Assembly (NCBI RefSeq): GCF_024218775.1
Contig: NZ_CP100404.1
Span: forward strand, 1,116,001 to 1,180,000
Reading direction: 5' to 3'
Origin: Haloarcula marina
Lineage (GTDB): Archaea; Halobacteriota; Halobacteria; Halobacteriales; Haloarculaceae
Length of the DNA stretch: 64,000 bases
A model generated the notes under the pieces. The model worked only from the letters and a program-made list of their open reading frames with translations. It ran no database searches and had not been told where the DNA came from. A program made the translations under genes and the position numbers. This document shows, one piece after another, positions 23,355 through 32,509 of this stretch (positions within the stretch are counted from its first letter, which is position 1; the number at the start of each line of letters is the position of its first letter).

Positions 23355-24386
23355 TTAGCGCCGGTGGCCCCAGCGCTCGCCGTCCTCGGCGTACCGGGCG
23401 GAGACGATGCGGTTGAACTGCTCGTCAGACAGCGAGATGTCCGTCGCGCCGACGTTCTCGTCTAACTGGTCGACGGTCCGCGCGCCCACGATGGGGACGC
23501 AGGTGAAGTCGGGTTGCTCGATGCCCCAGCGGAGCGCCACCTGTGCCGGCGTCGCGTCGAGTTCGTCGGCGACGGCGCGAATCTCGTCTAGGACCTTCCA
23601 ACCGCGTTCGGAGAGGTAGTAGTCGTCGAACTGGTCGTCCAGCGACCCGCGTGCGCCCTCCGGTCCTTCGAACGCCGTCGGGTCGTCGTCGTCCGTGCGC
23701 TCGTACTTCCCGGTGAGGAATCCGCCCGCCAGCGGCGAGTACGGACAGACGGCGATGTCTTGGTCGGCGCACACGTCGAGGTAGTCTTTCACGTCGTCGC
23801 GGTAGCCAGCGTGGAACAGCGGTTGGGTAACCTCGAACCGTTCCAGCCCCTCCACGTCGGACTTCCAGAGGGCCTTCGTCAGTTGCCACGCGGCCATCGT
23901 CGACGCGCCGAGGTAGTGGACCTTCCCCTCGCGGACGAGGTCGTTCAGCGTTCGCAGGGTCTCCTCGATGTCGCTCTCGTCGTCCCAGCGGTGGATGTAG
24001 TAGAGGTCGAGATAGTCCGTGTTGAGCCGGTCGAGCGTCCCCTCGATTTGGGCGCGGATGTGTTTGCGCCCGAGTCCCGAGTCGTTCGGGCCGGGTTCGC
24101 CCCACCCGTCGAAGGGGAAGTACACCTTCGAGGCGAGCACCACGTCCTCGCGGTCGTAATCCTCTAGCCACTCGCCGATGAACTCCTCGCTCTTGCCGTT
24201 GGGCGTCCCGTAGACGTTGGCGGTGTCGATGAAGTTGATGCCGCGGTCGTAGGCCGCGTCCAGCAGTTCGTGGGCCTGTTCGCGGTCCGTCTCGACGACG
24301 CCGCTGGTCTCGCGGCCGAAGCGCCACGTGCCGAAACAGACCTGTGAGACTGTCGTCCCGGTGGACCCGAGTCGTGTGTACTCCAT
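23355..24386 (-). CDS. Aldo/keto reductase
   Basis: A 343-residue (beta/alpha)8 NADPH-dependent oxidoreductase. ATG 24386 (MEYTRLGSTGTTVSQVCFGT) matches the family N-terminus. The catalytic tetrad is visible: Asp and Tyr in FIDTANVYGTPNGKSEE, Lys in VVLASKVYFPF and His in DLYYIHRWDDE. The cofactor segment VPIVGARTVDQLDENVGA is near the C-terminus. The YccK/YajO-like subgroup reduces aldehydes or ketones; the substrate is unknown. Confidence 0.92.
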   Translation of the reverse strand: MEYTRLGSTGTTVSQVCFGTWRFGRETSGVVETDREQAHELLDAAYDRGINFIDTANVYGTPNGKSEEFIGEWLEDYDREDVVLASKVYFPFDGWGEPGPNDSGLGRKHIRAQIEGTLDRLNTDYLDLYYIHRWDDESDIEETLRTLNDLVREGKVHYLGASTMAAWQLTKALWKSDVEGLERFEVTQPLFHAGYRDDVKDYLDVCADQDIAVCPYSPLAGGFLTGKYERTDDDDPTAFEGPEGARGSLDDQFDDYYLSERGWKVLDEIRAVADELDATPAQVALRWGIEQPDFTCVPIVGARTVDQLDENVGATDISLSDEQFNRIVSARYAEDGERWGHRR

Positions 24387-24605
24387 GTACGGGCCAACGT
24401 GGGGGACGCTAAAAACCGCTGTGGCGCTCGGCAATCGACGCCGGTTTCGGCCACGCTGAACGCGCTCTCGGGGCGTTCCCGGTTTCGGGACGAGTTCGCC
24501 GTTCTCACGTCTATCGACGACGGGAATCGCGCCCGGTCACGGCATCTGCCGACGAACTGTTCAGTATGGGGGAACAGCGGGTGGCGGAGCGGCGGTCTGC
24601 TTACT

Positions 24606-24793
24606 GCGAGCGCAGCGAGCGGTTTCACCGTCAGCGCGAAGCGGTGACAAGTACTGCGTTCGCGGTACTCGCGAAAAACTACGCAAATCGCCGACGGTGA
24701 TTCGCGATTTCCATGTTTTTGCAATCGAGCAACCATGCGAACGGGCGCAAGCGCCCGTGAGCAGACGGCGGGTTCCCGCAGGGCCGGAGGCCC
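24606..24793. repeat. Cluster of GC-rich hairpins between fttA and the reductase gene
   Basis: Within the 438-base gap 24387-24824 there are four dyads. These are TCACCG/CGGTGA (24625-24647), ACGGGCGC-AA-GCGCCCGT (24741-24758), GCGGG-TT-CCCGC (24768-24779) and GGGCC-GGA-GGCCC (24781-24793). There is also a direct GCGAGC pair at 24606-24620. No gene is supported here. They lie downstream of fttA and upstream of the reductase, so transcription termination or an RNA-processing signal is possible. Confidence 0.6.
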
Positions 24794-24824
24794 GAGGAAT
24801 CCCCTCCAAACGAAAAGTGGTACT

Positions 24825-26732
24825 CTAGACGAACCGGAACGTCTCCAGGTTCTCGGGCGTGAACGTCCGGAGGTTGTAGTCGTGGTACAGCGACGAGGAG
24901 AGGTCCTGCGTGGCCGATTCGCTCCCGTCGACACAGAGCACCTTCTCGGGGCGAGGGTGCATCGTCTTCACGAAGTTCTCCAGGCCCTGCCGGTCGGCGT
25001 GGCCGGAGAAGCCGTCGACCGTCTCGACGCGGAGGTTCAGCGGAATCGTCTCGCCGTCGACGGAGAGTTCCGAGCGCCCCTTCTGGATGCGCTTGCCGAG
25101 GGTGCCGTCGGCCTGATAATCGACGAACGTGAGCGTCGTGTCCGGGTCCTCGCCGAGGAGTTTCAGCCAGGTCCGGGCCGGGCCGTCCGTGAGCATGCTC
25201 GGCGGCGCGAGGACGACGCTGGCCTCGTCTCGGGCGGCGATTTCTTCGCGGGCCTCGTCGCCGCCCTCCACGGGCGTGAACTGGTCCGCGAGGAAGGGGT
25301 TGCGGTCGGCGTCGTGGATACGGCTCTGGAGGTCGTCGCGGAGGTAGTCGGGATAGGTCGTGTGGACCGCCGTCGCCTCCCAGACCATCCCGTCGAGGTA
25401 GACGGGCATCTCGGGCACGTCGCCGTCGCGCATCGCCTCTTCGAGGACGACCATCAGTTCCTGTGCGCGGCCGACGGCGTGGACGGGGACGAAGACGGTG
25501 CCGTCGGCGTCGGCGGCGTCCGAGACGAGGCGTTTGAGCTTTCGCTCGGAATCGTCCTGGTCGGTCTGGTAGTCGTTCCGGCCGCCGTACGTCGATTCGA
25601 GGACCAGCGTCTCGACGCGGGGGAACTCGTTGACCGCGCCGTCGAACAGGCGGGTGCTGTCGTAGTGGATGTCGCCCGAGAAGGCGACGTTGTAGAGGCC
25701 GTCGCCGATGTGGAAGTGGACGACGGAACTCCCGAGGACGTGGCCCGCGCTGTGGAGCGTGAGTTTCACGTCCGGCGCGATGTCGGTCACGTCGCCGTAC
25801 TCCAGCGTGATGCAGTGCTTGACCGCCTCGCGGACCATCTCGGTCTCGTAGGGACGCTTTCGTCCGGCCGAATCGGCACGACCGATGTAGTCGAGCGTCA
25901 GGAGACCCAACAGGTCGCGCGTCGGTTCGGTGCAGTAGACGGGGCCGTCGTAGCCGTGTTCGAACAGGAGCGGGACGAGCGCCGAGTGGTCCAGATGGGC
26001 GTGGGTGAGGACGACGGCGTCGAGCGACGACGCGCCGGACCCGATGGCCTCGGGCACGTCCAGATAGGGCTGTTCGGTCCGCTCGCCGGGCTTGTCGCCG
26101 CAGTCGACGAGGATGCGCGTGTCGGCCGTCGAGATGACGTACGCGGCGCGGCCGACTTCGCGACACCCGCCGAGCGTCGTCACGCGGACCCACTCCTCTT
26201 TGGACATGGGGTCGCGGTGAATCTGCCGCCCGACGCGTTCGAGGATGTCCCGCCGGTCGTCCCGTTCCTGGGTGAGGAAACTGCGGACGTTCGAGACGGT
26301 GGGCGACTCGATGGGCGGCGTCCGGACCACGTCGGGAGTCCAGCCGACGGCCTTGGTTATCTCGCGGAGCGTCTCGCCGCGCCGCCCGATGACGCGGCCC
26401 GGTTTCTCGGCCTTGATGAGGACTTCGCCGGTGTCGGCCAGAAACTCCATGTCGCTGACGCCAGCGTCGTCTGGCAGGAGTGCGAGAATCTCGTCTTCGG
26501 CGGTGTCCGGGTGCGTGAGCACGTCCGGGTCGGGGCGAACCGTGATTCGCTTCCGGAGTTTCGACGCAAGCCGTCGGACCAAGTCGCCGTCCGAGGCGAA
26601 CTCCTTGGGGTCGCGGGTGTAGATGACCAGTTCCGGCCCTTCGTAGGTCACGTCGGAGATGGTGATGCGGTTCGGAACCTCTTCGTCTATCGTTGCTCGT
26701 ACGTCTTCGAGTTGTTTGTCTACGGTGCTCAT
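24825..26732 (-). CDS. fttA: KH/beta-CASP ribonuclease, transcription termination factor FttA (aCPSF1)
   Basis: A 635-residue protein. Two N-terminal KH-like units (residues about 1-145) include VLIKAEKPGRVIGRRGETLR. A metallo-beta-lactamase domain follows with VLTHAHLDHSALVPLL, then the beta-CASP insert (TLVLESTYGGRND, FVPVHAVGRAQELMVVLEEA). The MBL fold closes with VDGFSGHADRQGLENFV. This is the archaeal CPSF73-like nuclease that cleaves nascent RNA 3' ends and terminates transcription. All metal-ligand motifs look intact, and length and start (MSTVDKQLEDVRATIDEEVP) match the family. Confidence 0.95.
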   Translation of the reverse strand: MSTVDKQLEDVRATIDEEVPNRITISDVTYEGPELVIYTRDPKEFASDGDLVRRLASKLRKRITVRPDPDVLTHPDTAEDEILALLPDDAGVSDMEFLADTGEVLIKAEKPGRVIGRRGETLREITKAVGWTPDVVRTPPIESPTVSNVRSFLTQERDDRRDILERVGRQIHRDPMSKEEWVRVTTLGGCREVGRAAYVISTADTRILVDCGDKPGERTEQPYLDVPEAIGSGASSLDAVVLTHAHLDHSALVPLLFEHGYDGPVYCTEPTRDLLGLLTLDYIGRADSAGRKRPYETEMVREAVKHCITLEYGDVTDIAPDVKLTLHSAGHVLGSSVVHFHIGDGLYNVAFSGDIHYDSTRLFDGAVNEFPRVETLVLESTYGGRNDYQTDQDDSERKLKRLVSDAADADGTVFVPVHAVGRAQELMVVLEEAMRDGDVPEMPVYLDGMVWEATAVHTTYPDYLRDDLQSRIHDADRNPFLADQFTPVEGGDEAREEIAARDEASVVLAPPSMLTDGPARTWLKLLGEDPDTTLTFVDYQADGTLGKRIQKGRSELSVDGETIPLNLRVETVDGFSGHADRQGLENFVKTMHPRPEKVLCVDGSESATQDLSSSLYHDYNLRTFTPENLETFRFV

Positions 26733-26932
26733 GCTGTCAGAGGGGCGGCCTGCTGTCGGCGTGTCCGCCGCGGTGTGAGGTTGCCCGAGGGTATCGTACG
26801 GTCATACAGTTATCCGTGGTTCGGTGAGTGACCTCCGGACGAAGAACGGTCCGGAAAACCGATTGTAGTCGTGAGTACCCCGCTCGAATTATTAAAGACT
26901 TCGCACTCGGGCAGGGTGACTGTTCGACTGAC

Positions 26933-28231
26933 TCAGGCCGACTCGAGCGCCCTGACCGTCCGCTCGCTGGCCGCTGGCGCGGCACGGGCGAGTTCGGCGG
27001 CGATGACGTACCGCGAGACGGGGTCTGCCAATCGCTCGGCGCTGATGTCGCCGCCGTAGCCGTCACGCAGTCGCGCCAGTTCGCTGTCCGCGCTCCAGAC
27101 GTATCGCGCGGCGTCGACGACGACTGTCCGCGTCAGACCGGGAGCGGTGTCGTCGGTCAGCGCCGCCGTCAGCGCGTCCCGTGCGGCCTGTCTGTACCGG
27201 CGAACGTCGTCCGCGCTCTCGACGGGTAGCTCACCGGCGTCGACGCGCGCTTGCACTTCGCCGAGCGCGTCGAACTGGGCGAGTCGTTCGGTCCCGTCGA
27301 CGAGGGCGCTCGCGGGTCCGGGCGCGTCTGCGAGTCGCTCGGTTCCGTGGGCCGCGTCGGACCGGAGTCGGTCGACGGTCCGCTCGGTTAGGCCCCAGTC
27401 GTCGACGGTCGGTTCCGGCGGGAGCGTCGCTCGGCGGTCGCGGAGGTCGGCGAGCAGGGTTTCGGCGGCGCGGCGAAGTCGCCCTTCAACCGACCCGGTG
27501 TCGGTCGGGAGCGACGCGTCGAATCGCTCGCGGAGGTGTCGCGCGTCGTCGAGGAGCGCCTGTGTCGACTCCGCCGTCTCGCCCGTCTCGGCGGCCGTCA
27601 GGAGCGCCGATTCACTGTGTCCACCGGGGCTATTCTCGGTGTCGCTGGCGCGGTCGAGAAGTCGCTCGACGCGGGCGTGGACCAGCGTGGCCCGAACCGG
27701 GTCCGCACCGGGGTACTCGTAGGACGAGCGGTACGACCGCGCGGCCTGTGCCGCGGACCAGGACTCGTCTTGGAGCGCGTCCGTCGACTGTGTCCCCGCG
27801 GCGAACGCCCACCCCGCGGCGGCGTATCGGGCGGCTTCTCGACTCCGGCGGAGCGCTTCGAGCGCCGCGAACTGTGTTCGGGCGCGGCGGGCCTCGTCCA
27901 GGGCCGCCGTCGCTTCCGCGGCCGAATCGAGGATGTGTTCGCGGACGTGGCCGTTCGGAATCTCGCCCGGCCCCAGCGGCGTGGGGAGCGTCGACAGGAG
28001 TGCGGTCGTTCGGTCGCGGGCGGCCCCGAGGTGGTCGTCGGCGATAGCGACGGGGACGGCGGGGGCGACCGCTGGCCGCGTCTGCTCGTCGTCGACGGAC
28101 GGCAGGCCGTACCGGTCGATGGTCGGCCGGTCATCGGACCCGAAGCGGTCGATGGCGCTACACCCCGAGAGCGCCGTCGCACCGACCGCCGCGAGGACGC
28201 CGCGGCGGGTCAGGTCGTCGCCGACCGGCAT
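26933..28231 (-). CDS. Tat lipoprotein of unknown function
   Basis: About 432 residues. The N-terminus has DDLTRRGVLAAVGATALSGC: twin arginines then a lipobox Cys, so it is Tat-exported and membrane-anchored. The rest is helical, Ala/Arg/Glu-rich, with no known domain (AEATAALDEARRARTQFAAL). The start is ATG 28231, whose A is also the last base of the upstream gene's TGA, so the two are translationally coupled. The pair looks like a two-lipoprotein operon; the function is unknown. Confidence 0.75.
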   Translation of the reverse strand: MPVGDDLTRRGVLAAVGATALSGCSAIDRFGSDDRPTIDRYGLPSVDDEQTRPAVAPAVPVAIADDHLGAARDRTTALLSTLPTPLGPGEIPNGHVREHILDSAAEATAALDEARRARTQFAALEALRRSREAARYAAAGWAFAAGTQSTDALQDESWSAAQAARSYRSSYEYPGADPVRATLVHARVERLLDRASDTENSPGGHSESALLTAAETGETAESTQALLDDARHLRERFDASLPTDTGSVEGRLRRAAETLLADLRDRRATLPPEPTVDDWGLTERTVDRLRSDAAHGTERLADAPGPASALVDGTERLAQFDALGEVQARVDAGELPVESADDVRRYRQAARDALTAALTDDTAPGLTRTVVVDAARYVWSADSELARLRDGYGGDISAERLADPVSRYVIAAELARAAPAASERTVRALESA

Positions 28232-28929
28232 CACTGCTCACCCGCCGCAGCCGTCGTTCCCGACTCGTTCGCGCTCGCGTCGTTCGTCTCGTCGCCGGAC
28301 GCCATTTTCGCACGGCCAGGCCGGTCACAGCCACCGGTCCCGCCGGAGGACGCGAACGACCTGACCGTATCGGCGTCCAGCGCCGCCGGAATCCGGACGA
28401 AGCGCGTTTCGTACACCTGCCGGTCGTCGCGACAGCGCTCGTCGTACGGTCGGAGGGTCCGCACGTAGTCGGTGCGGATGCTGTCTCGCGTCCACGCGAC
28501 GCGACAGAGTTGCAGTCGGTAGCACTCGGGGAGTCGCCGGGTCTCGGTGTACACCGTCTCGCTATCGAAGTCCGTCTGGTCGAGGAATTGCCTGACCCCG
28601 TCGGCACCGGATACGTCTGCGATTCCGAGGCGCTGGACGGCCTCGCTGCCGTCGAGCAGGCCGTTCGTTCGGAAGTAGGCCCGCTCCCCTTCTGTCGGGC
28701 GTTCGTCGCCCGTCTCGTCCTCGTCGCGGAACCAGACGGGCGGCCGGTCGGTGTCGGTTCGCAGGGCGACGGTCTCGGGGTCGGTTTCGCTGTCGGCGAA
28801 CGTCCGTTCGCTGGCGGTCGGCGTCGATCGCGTCCGCTCCTCGGCGGCGAAGAAGTCGCCACACCCCGCCAAGGCGGTGGCGAGGCCAACGGCTCCGTGG
28901 AGGACGCGACGGCGTGTTGGAGGGACCAT
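28231..28929 (-). CDS. Tat lipoprotein of unknown function
   Basis: A 232-residue protein, ATG 28929. The N-terminus TRRRVLHGAVGLATALAGCG is a Tat signal with lipobox. The mature part starts with a low-complexity Ser/Thr/Glu region. A folded part follows (PPVWFRDEDETGDERPTEGE, QFLDQTDFDSETVYTETRRL), with a Cys pair in ECYRLQLCRVAW and two further cysteines, in DERCRDDRQVYETRFVRIP and GGCDRPG. Possible disulfides or metal binding cannot be settled. It is the first gene of the pair with 26933-28231. Confidence 0.72.
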   Translation of the reverse strand: MVPPTRRRVLHGAVGLATALAGCGDFFAAEERTRSTPTASERTFADSETDPETVALRTDTDRPPVWFRDEDETGDERPTEGERAYFRTNGLLDGSEAVQRLGIADVSGADGVRQFLDQTDFDSETVYTETRRLPECYRLQLCRVAWTRDSIRTDYVRTLRPYDERCRDDRQVYETRFVRIPAALDADTVRSFASSGGTGGCDRPGRAKMASGDETNDASANESGTTAAAGEQ

Positions 28930-29051
28930 CGTCGCCACATCCTGCCAACGCGAGCGGAATAAGTCTCGTGTTCGGGACGCGACCGACCCGCCGCAACGAT
29001 GCCACGCTCGCCCGGCGTCACACGGAAGGCGTCGGCGGACGAGAAGTGCCC

Positions 29052-29540
29052 ATGCACGTCACACCTGCGGTCGTCGCACAGGAGTACGAGTGGGTGCGCG
29101 ACCGGGCCGACGTAGTCGTCCCTCTCGTCAACGAGACGCGCGACCATCTCGGGGACACCTTCGGCGTCGACGTGGCCCACATCGACGGGTCGGCGTATCG
29201 GGACACGATGGCGGCGGTGTTCGCCGACGGCGACCGGGCGGTCAACGTCGCGGCGCTGATTCGCCTCCTGCGAACGCTCGATGTCGAAGGCGACTACCCG
29301 GGGTTCGTCGTCGACGAACTGCTGGGTCGGGAACTCGCGGGGATGCTCGCGGGCGACCAACCGCTCCGACTGCTCGCTGAGGCGACGTTCCACGTCGCGG
29401 ACGTTCGCACGCACGGCGACGAGTCCGAGGCGGCGGGCGCCGACGACCTCGACGCGGCGCTCGCGGCGGGCGTTCAGACGCGCCTGCCGGGGTGGCCCTG
29501 GCAGGAGGGACCGAGTCCGTTCGCGTTAGAAGGAGAGTGA
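29052..29540 (+). CDS. Conserved haloarchaeal hypothetical protein
   Basis: A 162-residue soluble helical protein starting at ATG 29052 (MHVTPAVVAQEYEWVRDRAD). It contains FGVDVAHIDGSAYRDTMAAV and ALIRLLRTLDVEGDYPGFVV and ends with GWPWQEGPSPFALEGE. No catalytic motif is recognised. Composition and codon use are normal for the host. It overlaps the 3' end of the convergent lipoprotein gene by 15 bases. Confidence 0.65.
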   Translation: MHVTPAVVAQEYEWVRDRADVVVPLVNETRDHLGDTFGVDVAHIDGSAYRDTMAAVFADGDRAVNVAALIRLLRTLDVEGDYPGFVVDELLGRELAGMLAGDQPLRLLAEATFHVADVRTHGDESEAAGADDLDAALAAGVQTRLPGWPWQEGPSPFALEGE

Positions 29541-30581
29541 CGGGGTTCCGAGGAAGGCCGTCTCGTAGCCCTCGTGGCGGGACACCTGCGGCGGGGCGAT
29601 TACGTCGACGGTGACCGATGGCTCGCTCCCGTCGGTCGGGACGACTGCGCCGTAGTGGTAGCCGAGTTCGGGGTGGACCGCCGCGGTGAGCGCGTCGTCG
29701 AAGGCCGTCTCGCCGTCTTGCTGGACGGTGGCGTCCAGCGACATCATCGGCAGGGGGACGCGGTTGTACGGCGTCCGTGGCGAGATGGCGAGATAGGATT
29801 CGCCCTCCGCGAGGAAGGCGGCGTCACTGGGCGAGAGCCACGAGGCTGCGTAGACGCCGTCGCTCCCGGTCTGGGTTCCCAGTAGCGTGCCCGGCAGGGC
29901 GTCCGTCGCGGGAGCCTGTGAGGTGGGCAGCATCGACATCTCCATCAGGTCGACGGCGGCGCGCTCGCCCTGCGTCTCGGGGAACTCCTCGTAGGAGAGG
30001 TCCTGTACGGCGGCCGCCGCGAAGTCGAAGTTGACGCTGGCCTCGGCGCTCTCGCCGAAGCGTCCCGAGAACGCGCCGAGTCGGCGCTCGGTCATGCCGT
30101 TGACGCGGACCCGGAGCGTGTAGCGGCCGTCGCCGTCGAGTTGGTAGTTGTCGCCGTAGTGAAAGCCCATGTTCTGGGAAATCATCGGCCACGGGGACTT
30201 GTCGTCGACCGTCTTGCCGTCGCGTTCGACGGTGATGGCGACGCCAGCGGAGACGGGGAGGACCATCTCTGTCTCGGGGTCCCACACCGTCGCCATCAGG
30301 TGGAGGCTGTCGCCGTCTTGGATGTCGACCTGTGCGGCGTCCGTGCCGGTCACGGTCCAGAAGCGGTGGGGGTACGAGTAGGTCAGGCCGACCATGTAGT
30401 CGCCCGCCTCGGCCATCCCGGCCATGCCCATCCCCTCGACGTGTGTGGGGCGGTACGTCGCGTCGGGTCGGCCTTCCACCAGCGGCGGTGCGCGCGTCGA
30501 CTGCGTCTGCACGGACCCACACCCGGCCAGCAGCGACGCGCCAGCGAGGCCCGTCGTCGCGAGAAAGCGGCGGCGGTTCAT
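29526..30581 (-). CDS. Tat lipoprotein, P19/Tp34-like metal-binding candidate
   Basis: A 351-residue protein with Tat signal and lipobox (MNRRRFLATTGLAGASLLAGC). The Met/His-rich segment THVEGMGMAGMAEAGDYMVG is followed by beta-sandwich strands (LTYSYPHRFWTVTG, TVWDPETEMVLPVSAGVAIT). H-Y-G-D motifs occur in MISQNMGFHYGDNYQLDGDG and again in GYHYGAVVPTD. This resembles P19/Tp34 extracytoplasmic iron or copper binding proteins, but with two domains. It lies 70 bases downstream of the peroxidase-like gene on the same strand, which fits an EfeO/EfeB-like iron or redox module; this is inference. Confidence 0.65.
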   Translation of the reverse strand: MNRRRFLATTGLAGASLLAGCGSVQTQSTRAPPLVEGRPDATYRPTHVEGMGMAGMAEAGDYMVGLTYSYPHRFWTVTGTDAAQVDIQDGDSLHLMATVWDPETEMVLPVSAGVAITVERDGKTVDDKSPWPMISQNMGFHYGDNYQLDGDGRYTLRVRVNGMTERRLGAFSGRFGESAEASVNFDFAAAAVQDLSYEEFPETQGERAAVDLMEMSMLPTSQAPATDALPGTLLGTQTGSDGVYAASWLSPSDAAFLAEGESYLAISPRTPYNRVPLPMMSLDATVQQDGETAFDDALTAAVHPELGYHYGAVVPTDGSEPSVTVDVIAPPQVSRHEGYETAFLGTPSLSF

Positions 30582-30651
30582 GCACGCCGCTAGCCGTGGC
30601 CCGTCAAAGACGGTTCTGGTACGGTGGGCGAATCGAGGGAGGGAGGCCCAT

Positions 30652-31917
30652 TCAGGAGGGATTCGGCGACGGCAGGGCGCGGTACTCCCGGGGCGGCAGG
30701 AGGTAGTTCCCGCGGCGCTCGACGGTCATGTACTGGAGGATGCCGTTGTTGACGCGCTGACCCACGGCGGAGTTCTCGGCCACGTCGGTGCCGTTCATCG
30801 CCTCCTTGGTCGCCACGAAGTCCGCGATAGAGCGCTGGAGCGAGAGGAAGTGGACCGACGCCTGGCCGCCGTCCGTCGAGTCGAAGTCCCGACGGAGGAT
30901 GGTCGGACTGCCGTCCTCGCGGGCGCGAGCGAGTTTCTGCGAGTGGCCGACGACGCCCTCGCGGCGACTGCTCTCGACCACGTCCTCGGGGCACCCGTCC
31001 ATGCCGCTGTCCGTGCCGAGGTTCTCGCCGACGCCCTCGACTGTTCCCTCGTCGGCGTGGGCCGGACAGAACATCTTGGAGACGCGCTGGTCCCGCGTGT
31101 CCTGGTCGTACCACTGCTGGAGGTGCAGGCGAATCTTCGAGAGGTGCTGGGTCGCGCCGCCCGCGAACGGACCGGTGTCGATGGTCACGCGGTCCTCGCT
31201 GGCCTGATTGCCCTCGAAACCGGACTTGAAACCCATGAATAGGGGTGATTCCTCCGGGACGGGGGCGGAATCGGGGATACCGTCCACGTCCTGATTCTCG
31301 GCCGGGAGGCCTGCGCCGACGAACCCGGTCCGGCGGTCGGTCACGGAGAGAACGCCGTCGAACGTCGCGGCCATCTCGGCGTCGTTGACCGTCTCGCGGT
31401 TCCCCTTCAGTGCTTCCTCGGCGGCCAAGACGGCGCTCTCGTGGTCGCTGGCGAGGTGGAGGAGCGCGTCGGGCGTGTCGAGTTCGGGGTCCTCGAACGG
31501 TGCGAGGGCTTCGGGGGCCGGGAGGTCCGCGCCCGCGGGCGCGGCGTCGAACCGTTCGAAGTACGCCGGGCTGTAGCCGAGCGTAAAGAGGAGTCCCTCG
31601 GTGCTCCACTCGTAGGCGCGTTCGAGCGACCTGAGGGCGTCTTCGACCTGTCGTCGGTCGGCGTCCGTCGGCGTCCCGTCGCCCTCGTAGTCGAGCAACA
31701 AGAGGACGTGGTGGCGCGAGAGACGGGTGTTCCCGGCGTCGTCCGTCGCCAGCGACTCGCTCCAGCCGTGCTGTCGTGCCGGGAGCGTCGCCGGGTCGTC
31801 GGTCCCCGTCGGCACGTCGGGCGCGCCGCGGTCCAGACAGGCCGCGAGGGCGGCGGCCCCGCCGATGGCGACGGCGCTCTTGGCGAACTCGCGTCGGGAG
31901 ATGCCGCGATTACTCAT
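30652..31917 (-). CDS. Tat-exported DyP-type haem-peroxidase-like protein
   Basis: A 421-residue protein. The N-terminus NRGISRREFAKSAVAIGGAA then ALAACLD is a Tat signal with possible lipobox. The second half follows the DyP/EfeB layout. A G-F-K-x-G loop appears as FMGFKSGFEGNQ (229-233), and the C-terminal core GHSQKLARAREDGSPTILRR contains a His (325) and Arg pair where DyP enzymes have the proximal haem ligand and its neighbour. It ends GGQASVHFLSLQRSIADF. The usual distal Asp (G-F-K-D-G) is Ser here. The protein may bind haem without normal peroxidase chemistry. Confidence 0.72.
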   Translation of the reverse strand: MSNRGISRREFAKSAVAIGGAAALAACLDRGAPDVPTGTDDPATLPARQHGWSESLATDDAGNTRLSRHHVLLLLDYEGDGTPTDADRRQVEDALRSLERAYEWSTEGLLFTLGYSPAYFERFDAAPAGADLPAPEALAPFEDPELDTPDALLHLASDHESAVLAAEEALKGNRETVNDAEMAATFDGVLSVTDRRTGFVGAGLPAENQDVDGIPDSAPVPEESPLFMGFKSGFEGNQASEDRVTIDTGPFAGGATQHLSKIRLHLQQWYDQDTRDQRVSKMFCPAHADEGTVEGVGENLGTDSGMDGCPEDVVESSRREGVVGHSQKLARAREDGSPTILRRDFDSTDGGQASVHFLSLQRSIADFVATKEAMNGTDVAENSAVGQRVNNGILQYMTVERRGNYLLPPREYRALPSPNPS

Positions 31918-31990
31918 CGAAGCCGCCTAAGGAGTACTTGCCTTAGTCCATTCTGGTACACTGAGCGAACGCGCCCGCGGGTTCGAGGCG

Positions 31991-32509
31991 TCAGTCGTCG
32001 GCGTCCGGCCCGTCGAGGAAGCCGTCGACCAACCGCTCGAAGCGGTCGGTGAGCCGTTCCGGGAGGCTCGGTTCCACGGCCCGCAGAAGCGTCGCCGTCT
32101 CCTCGGGGCGAGCGAGCGCGAGGGTGACGCGGCCGCCGTCGCCGCGGCGCTTCTCGACGACGTTCTGTGCGACGAGTCCGTCGAGATGGTGTTCGAGCGT
32201 GCTCCGCGCGATATCGAGGTGGTCGGCTACCGCGGCGGGGCTGGCGGTGTCCCGCTCGAACAGCGTCGCCACGACGTCGCGGGCCGTCTCGCGGCGGAGC
32301 AGGGCCATCGTGCGCCGCTCCCGCGCGTCGTAGCCCGGCGGGTAGTAGTGGGTTCGGCCGTTGACCGTCTCGGCCGTCACGTCGTCGAGTCGCCGCAGGT
32401 GGTACTGGACCTGTCCGGTCGCGAGGTCCAGTGCGCGCGTCAGCGCCCGGAAGTGGATGCCCGGGTCGCGCTCGATTCGGTCGCGGATGCGCCGTCGCGT
32501 CTCGCTCAT
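31991..32509 (-). CDS. Two-wHTH transcription regulator
   Basis: A 172-residue protein with tandem winged helices. The first is DPGIHFRALTRALDLATGQV then QYHLRRLDDVTAETVNGRTH. The second is ASPAAVADHLDIARSTLEHH then LDGLVAQNVVEKRRGDGGRV. This is the common haloarchaeal two-domain ArsR/MarR-like arrangement. It overlaps the upstream membrane-protein gene by 4 bases (ATGA) and sits just upstream of the peroxidase-like gene, so it probably regulates that module, perhaps in response to metal or oxidant. Confidence 0.85.
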   Translation of the reverse strand: MSETRRRIRDRIERDPGIHFRALTRALDLATGQVQYHLRRLDDVTAETVNGRTHYYPPGYDARERRTMALLRRETARDVVATLFERDTASPAAVADHLDIARSTLEHHLDGLVAQNVVEKRRGDGGRVTLALARPEETATLLRAVEPSLPERLTDRFERLVDGFLDGPDADD

